The notes under the pieces: model-generated
What the model saw: only the letters and a program-made list of their open reading frames with translations
Databases searched by the model: none
Told to the model about the DNA's origin: nothing
NCBI RefSeq assembly: GCF_000379105.1
Contig: NZ_KB900609.1
Span: 5,792,763-5,856,762, forward strand
Reading direction: 5' to 3'
DNA from: Methylobacterium sp. WSM2598
GTDB taxonomy: Bacteria > Pseudomonadota > Alphaproteobacteria > Rhizobiales > Beijerinckiaceae
Length of the DNA stretch: 64,000 nt
Program-made: the position numbers and the translations under genes
Shown here: in pieces, positions 58,370 through 64,000 of the stretch
How the letters are laid out: each line of letters begins with the position of its first letter
Position numbering within the stretch: the stretch's first letter is position 1

Positions 58370-59041
58370 ATGTGGACCTCCCTGCGCCGCCGCCTCGACC
58401 GGGCGCGGCTGCGCGACCCCGCCTTCGCCTTCCTGTTCGAGCCGCCGCCCCCCGACGAGGCCGTCGCCCTCGACTGCGAGACCACCGGCCTCGACCCGCG
58501 CCGGGACGAGATCGTCGCCGTGGCGGCGATCCGCATCCGCGGCGACCGGATCCTGACCAGCGAGAGCCTGCGCGCCACCGTGCGCAGCGACCGGCCCTCC
58601 TCGCCCGAGGCGATCAAGGTGCACCGGCTCCTCAACGCCGAGATCCGCGAGGCAGAGCCCCTGGACGCGGTGCTGCCGGCGCTCCTGCGCTTCATCGGCG
58701 GCCGGCCGATCGTCGGCTACTACACCGAGTTCGACGTGCGCATGCTCGACAAGAGCGTGCGCCGGCAGCTCGGCATCCGCCTGCCGAACCCGCGCATCGA
58801 CGTCTCCTCCCTCTACCACGCCGCCAAGTACCGCGACGCGCCCGACTACGTGAAGATCGACCTCAGCTTCGCGCGCATCCTGGAGGATCTCGGGCTGCCG
58901 GCGCTGCCGCAGCACGACGCGTTCAACGACGCGCTGATGACCGCGATGATCTACCTGCAGCTGCGCGACCTGCTCGCCCGCCGCGTCGCGATCCGGCGCG
59001 AGGCCGCGGGCCCGGTCGAGACCGTCGCCTTCGGGGCCTGA
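58370..59041 (+). CDS. DnaQ-like 3'-5' exonuclease
   Basis: This 223-residue protein carries the DEDDh exonuclease motifs: ALDCETTGLDP (Exo I), GYYTEFDVRMLD (Exo II) and LPQHDAFNDALMTAMIYL (Exo III, His and Asp). The catalytic set is complete. The protein lacks the C-terminal polymerase-binding part of a replicative epsilon subunit, so it is probably a stand-alone proofreading or RNA-processing type enzyme. It starts 1 base after the stop of the DUF294 gene; both likely work together. Confidence 0.88.
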   Translation: MWTSLRRRLDRARLRDPAFAFLFEPPPPDEAVALDCETTGLDPRRDEIVAVAAIRIRGDRILTSESLRATVRSDRPSSPEAIKVHRLLNAEIREAEPLDAVLPALLRFIGGRPIVGYYTEFDVRMLDKSVRRQLGIRLPNPRIDVSSLYHAAKYRDAPDYVKIDLSFARILEDLGLPALPQHDAFNDALMTAMIYLQLRDLLARRVAIRREAAGPVETVAFGA

Positions 59042-59160
59042 GGGGCCGGCGGCCGGCCCGCCGCGTCCGCGCGCCGGGTCGAGACCGCGCGCGTGTTGAA
59101 AATAACGGCCGGGCTTCGCATATCGCCGCCGTCAACCTGGATTGAGGGAGCCAGACACAC

Positions 59161-60996
<1,836 letters not shown>

Positions 60997-61126
60997 GGGC
61001 GCCCCGCCCGCTCGCGGCGAGCCATGCTCCGGCCGGGCGGCGGCCCGCGCCGGCGCGGCTGGTCCCGCCGCCGAAATCGGCTAAGTGCCTCCCGATTGCG
61101 CAGCACGCGGGTCGGGAGGGCAGGGG

Positions 61127-62470
61127 GTGCGGACGATCGGGGAGAGCCGGGCGGCGACCGAGCTGGGCGCCGCCCCTGAGACGGGCGCCGTGCCCGGAAC
61201 GGGCACCGCGCCCGGAACGGGCGCCGTGCCCGGAACGGGTTTCGCGCCCGGAACGGGCGCCTGGACGCCGCGGCGGGCGCTCCTGCGGCGGCCCCTCGTC
61301 ATCGCCTTCGGGCTGATGCTGATCGCCTTCAACCTCCGCCCGGCCCTGTCGAGCGTCGGCCCGCTCCTCGGGCGCATCCGCGAGGAGACCGGGATGGGCG
61401 GGGCCCTGGCCGGGGCGCTGATCACGCTGCCGGTGCTCTGCCTCGGCGTGTTCGGGCGGCTCGGGCCGCCGGTGATGCGCCGCCTCGGGGCGGATGCGGG
61501 CGTGCTCGCCTTCCTGATCGTCATGGCGGCCGGGCTGGTGCTGCGCGGGCTCGACGGCATCCCGGCCCTGTTCGCGGGCTCGGTGGTCGCCGCCTGCGGC
61601 ATCGGCGTCGTCAACGTGCTCCTCCCCGCCATCGTCAAGCGCGACTTTCCCGACCGGCCCGGCCTGATGATGGGCCTCTACACGGCCGTTCTGTGCCTCG
61701 GCGCCGCGGCGGGCGCCGGCCTCACGGTGCCGGCGGGCCGGCTGCTCGATTCCGGCTGGCGCGGGCCGATGATGATCTGGGCCCTGCCGGCCCTCCTCGC
61801 GGCCCTCGCCTGGCTGCCCCTGGTCCGGGCGGCGCCCCGCCGCCCGGCGGGCGGCGCGGCGCGGCGCATCTCCGGCCTCTGGCGCGATCCCCTGGCCTGG
61901 CAGGTGACCGGCTTCATGGGGCTGCAATCCTCCCTCGCCTACATCGTGTTCGGCTGGCTGCCGGCCGCCCTCATGGACCGCGGCCTCGACCCGGTGGCGG
62001 CGGGGCTCGTCGCCTCGGTCTCCGCCATGGCGCAGTGCCTGCTCGCCCTGGCGGTGCCGCCGCTCGCCGCCCGACGCCGCGACCAGCGGCCCTGGGTGCT
62101 GCTGGTGATCGGGCTCGCGGTGGCGGGCTTCGTCCTCCTGCTGGTCGGTCCGGCCGCGCTCGTCTGGCTCTCCGCCCTGCTGCTCGGCCTCGGCCTCGGC
62201 GGATGCTTCGGCCTCGCCCTCACGCTGATCGTCCTGCGCTCCCCCGACCCGCAGACCGCCGCCGACCTCTCCGCCATGGCGCAGGGCGTGGGCTACAGCC
62301 TCGCGGCGCTCGGGCCGTTCCTGATCGGCCTCGCCCACGAGGCCAGCGGCGGCTGGGGCCTGCCCGCCCTGCTGTACCTGGGCATCGGCCTGGGCGGGAT
62401 CGTGCTCGGCCGGCAGGCGGCCCGGGACCGGCTCGTCCGCGCGCACGAGCGGCGCGCGCCGGCCGGATGA
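61127..62470 (+). CDS. MFS transporter, CynX/NimT family
   Basis: This 447-residue protein has 12 membrane helices after an N-terminal tail of about 50 residues. AFGLMLIAFNLRPALSSVGP at helix 1, GIGVVNVLLPAIVKRDFPDR and LMMGLYTAVLCLGAAAGAGL are typical of the CynX/NimT branch (cyanate or 2-nitroimidazole transporters). I chose GTG 61127, which has GGGAGG 7 bases upstream; GTG/ATG-like starts further upstream lack such a site. The tail contains six-residue repeats. Substrate not deducible. Confidence 0.85.
   Translation: MRTIGESRAATELGAAPETGAVPGTGTAPGTGAVPGTGFAPGTGAWTPRRALLRRPLVIAFGLMLIAFNLRPALSSVGPLLGRIREETGMGGALAGALITLPVLCLGVFGRLGPPVMRRLGADAGVLAFLIVMAAGLVLRGLDGIPALFAGSVVAACGIGVVNVLLPAIVKRDFPDRPGLMMGLYTAVLCLGAAAGAGLTVPAGRLLDSGWRGPMMIWALPALLAALAWLPLVRAAPRRPAGGAARRISGLWRDPLAWQVTGFMGLQSSLAYIVFGWLPAALMDRGLDPVAAGLVASVSAMAQCLLALAVPPLAARRRDQRPWVLLVIGLAVAGFVLLLVGPAALVWLSALLLGLGLGGCFGLALTLIVLRSPDPQTAADLSAMAQGVGYSLAALGPFLIGLAHEASGGWGLPALLYLGIGLGGIVLGRQAARDRLVRAHERRAPAG
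61181..61261 (+). repeat. Four and a half tandem 18-bp repeats in the MFS N-terminal tail
   Basis: Units at 61181, 61199, 61217 and 61235 (plus a half unit to 61261) encode TGAVPG, TGTAPG, TGAVPG, TGFAPG and TGA. The first and third are identical. Frame-preserving, so likely tolerated and variable. Confidence 0.9.
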
Positions 62471-62662
62471 GGGCCCCGCGGCGCCCGGATCGCGTGCGCC
62501 GCGGGGCGTGCGCCGCCGCCGCGCGCCATCCGGGCCTCGGGCGGAACCGCGCCGCGCGGATCCGCCGGGAAGGGCGCTCCCTCGCGGTGCTTTGCCGGAG
62601 AACCAGTCACCACCTGCTCAACCCAGGTGCGGCGCCGCGCCACGACCGTGCCACTCCGGCCA

Positions 62663-62685
62663 TTTCATGACGTAAAGTCATGAAA
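62663..62685. promoter_or_regulatory. Perfect 9-bp inverted repeat upstream of the diguanylate cyclase
   Basis: TTTCATGAC (62663-62671) and GTCATGAAA (62677-62685) flank GTAAA, about 74 bases before the ATG at 62759, in an AT-richer stretch. It looks like a regulator binding site, although a terminator role for the upstream transcript cannot be excluded. Confidence 0.5.
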
Positions 62686-62758
62686 ACGATGGTTGTTCAT
62701 TTACCGCCACACCCTACGCTGGGTTCGCGACTGAAGAGTTCATCCCGGAGCCGGTACC

Positions 62759-64000
62759 ATGTGGGACAATCTGGGATCGTCCGAATCCGAATTCGCGGCT
62801 ATCATTGCCGCCAGAATGCATCGCGCGGTCAATGGCGAAGACGTCTTCTCCGTTGCGGCCGAGGTGATTCATCAGCAGACGACAGCGATTGATCTCGACG
62901 GATACATGATGTCGATGAGCGGCCGCTGCGCGCGCCGGGTCTTCGGGAGCGGGGCGGCCTCGCGGCGGGGCGGCCTCGCCGAAGCCGGTCCTTGGCTCGT
63001 GGCGGGGGGCGAGACCGGTCCGGTCCGGCAGCGGGCGGAGGAGGGCGGCACGATCCTGCGGCAGCGCCTCGTCTCCGACTCCCTCCTGCTCGGCGGGCTG
63101 GTCCTGGCCGGCCCCGACCTCGGCCCCGCCGACGAGCGCCGCTGCGCCGTCCTCGCCCGGCTGACGGCCGACGCCCTGTCCGGGCTGCACCAGCGGCGCC
63201 TCTCGCAGCTCGTGCTGGAGTCCCTGGAGCAGAGCGAGGAGGCGGTCTCCTTCTACGACGAGGAGGAGGGCATCGTGTTCACCAACGACGCGTATCACCG
63301 CATCTTCCCGCATTATCCGGACCGCCGGGCCCTGCGCGGCGCGCACCATCTCGACCTCTACCGGCTCGACCTCGACGCCGGCATCATCGACGATCCCCTG
63401 GCGCGGGCGGATCCCGAGACCTACCTCGCCGAGCGGGCGCGGAAATCGCGCCTGCTGACCGATCGGCAGCGGGAGATCCAGCGCGTCGGCGGCCGGACCT
63501 ACATCTACACGCGCACGCGTTCCAGGACGGGCGCGACCCTGTCGCGGCGCACCGACATCACCGAGCAGGCCCTGACCGAGGCGCGCCTGCGCGAGCGCGA
63601 AGCCGAGTTGCGCACCCTCGCCTTCCAGGATTCCCTCACCGGCCTGTTCAACCGCGCCTACCTGCGCGAGAAGGTCGAGCAGCTGGAACGGGCGCTGGCC
63701 GAGGGGCGCGTCGCAGGCCTCTGCGTCCTCATGATCGACCTGAACGGCTTCAAGGCGGTGAACGACACCTACGGCCACGATTGCGGCGACAGGGTGCTCA
63801 GGATCGTCGGCGCGCGCCTGTCGGGCATCCTGCCGCCCGAGGCCGTGCTCATGCGGCTGGGCGGCGACGAATTTCTCGTCCTGCTGGAGCAGGCCGCCGA
63901 GGAACCCGAACTGGCGGCGATGGCCGAGGCGATCATCGCCGCCGTGACCGAGCCGATCCGTGACGGCGACCTCGCGCTGAGCGTGGGGGCGAGCATCGGC
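62759..64000 (+). CDS. Diguanylate cyclase (GGDEF), cut by the right edge
   Basis: At least 414 codons are present; no stop occurs before the window ends. The first 140 residues have no clear identity (helical start, MWDNLGSSESEFAAIIAARM, then a GAF-like part). A PAS-like sensor domain (about 150-265: SFYDEEEGIVFTNDAYHRIF) follows, then the GGDEF domain from about 290 with AFQDSLTGLFNRAYLREKVE, LMIDLNGFKAVNDTYGHDCG and an intact GGDEF at 368-372. It should make cyclic di-GMP from GTP. The inhibitory-site RxxD normally five residues before GGDEF is absent. An EAL domain may follow outside the window. GGAGCCGG precedes the ATG. Confidence 0.88.
   Translation, partial: MWDNLGSSESEFAAIIAARMHRAVNGEDVFSVAAEVIHQQTTAIDLDGYMMSMSGRCARRVFGSGAASRRGGLAEAGPWLVAGGETGPVRQRAEEGGTILRQRLVSDSLLLGGLVLAGPDLGPADERRCAVLARLTADALSGLHQRRLSQLVLESLEQSEEAVSFYDEEEGIVFTNDAYHRIFPHYPDRRALRGAHHLDLYRLDLDAGIIDDPLARADPETYLAERARKSRLLTDRQREIQRVGGRTYIYTRTRSRTGATLSRRTDITEQALTEARLREREAELRTLAFQDSLTGLFNRAYLREKVEQLERALAEGRVAGLCVLMIDLNGFKAVNDTYGHDCGDRVLRIVGARLSGILPPEAVLMRLGGDEFLVLLEQAAEEPELAAMAEAIIAAVTEPIRDGDLALSVGASIG

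Noticed and set aside
61181-61261. Regulatory tandem repeat upstream of the CynX/NimT-like gene
   Set aside because: The GTG at 61127 with a good ribosome binding site places the repeats inside the coding region, where they encode TGxxPG units.

Overview
The window reads as chromosome of a very GC-rich alphaproteobacterium. GC is well above 70% by eye (not computed). A Ros/MucR-type regulator, FixK/FNR-like boxes, the gene repertoire and the style of the intergenic repeats all fit Hyphomicrobiales, and a Methylobacterium-like genome is my best guess. That placement rests on recall of families, not on a search. Almost all DNA is coding. I saw no rRNA, tRNA, CRISPR array, intact transposase, phage gene or plasmid origin.

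Left part (1-10.5 kb): an NHLP-type peptide natural product (RiPP) locus built as a divergon. Leftward run a small periplasmic protein, a B12-binding/radical SAM peptide-maturation enzyme, a TIGR04076-family protein and a gene cut by the window edge, which may be an ABBA-fold prenyltransferase. Rightward run the dedicated export machine: an HlyD-type adaptor, a C39-peptidase ABC exporter, a second ABC exporter and a small cyclic-nucleotide-binding-fold protein. No precursor peptide is visible; it is probably just left of the window. This is the most interesting system here.

10.5-19.2 kb: a glycan locus, again divergent. Leftward: glycosyltransferase, UDP-galactopyranose mutase and a GH5-like glycoside hydrolase. 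Rightward: a GH1-like hydrolase, an ABC exporter and an alpha/beta hydrolase related to PHA-synthase folds.

19.2-26.1 kb: a small conserved protein, then an HlyD/RbbA-like/ABC-2 permease export operon and a universal stress protein. Three FixK/FNR-like boxes suggest low-oxygen control. 26.1-31.3 kb mixes remnants (an ABC ATPase without Walker A, a solute-binding protein stub) with intact DUF4186, AhpD-like, DUF2252 and FetAB-like genes. 31.3-40.8 kb holds a WY-repeat protein, a secreted hydrolase, an amino acid permease, a MucR-like regulator lacking its zinc ligands, an esterase, an erythromycin-esterase homologue and a PEBP protein. 41.3-42.1 kb is a decayed formate dehydrogenase alpha gene.

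42.2-51.4 kb: a TctDE-like two-component operon with its own solute-binding protein faces a NitT/TauT-type ABC importer operon, followed by pabB and pabA-pabC for p-aminobenzoate/folate synthesis. 51.9-64 kb: an MFS transporter, a MarR/MATE divergon with a perfect palindrome between the genes, a MaoC-like protein, a cNMP/CBS/DUF294 protein with a DEDDh exonuclease, HtpG, a CynX/NimT-type MFS transporter and a diguanylate cyclase cut by the right edge.

A recurring intergenic module, usually a terminator-like hairpin followed by a REP-like palindromic repeat, lies behind at least six genes and is the main repeat family of the window.
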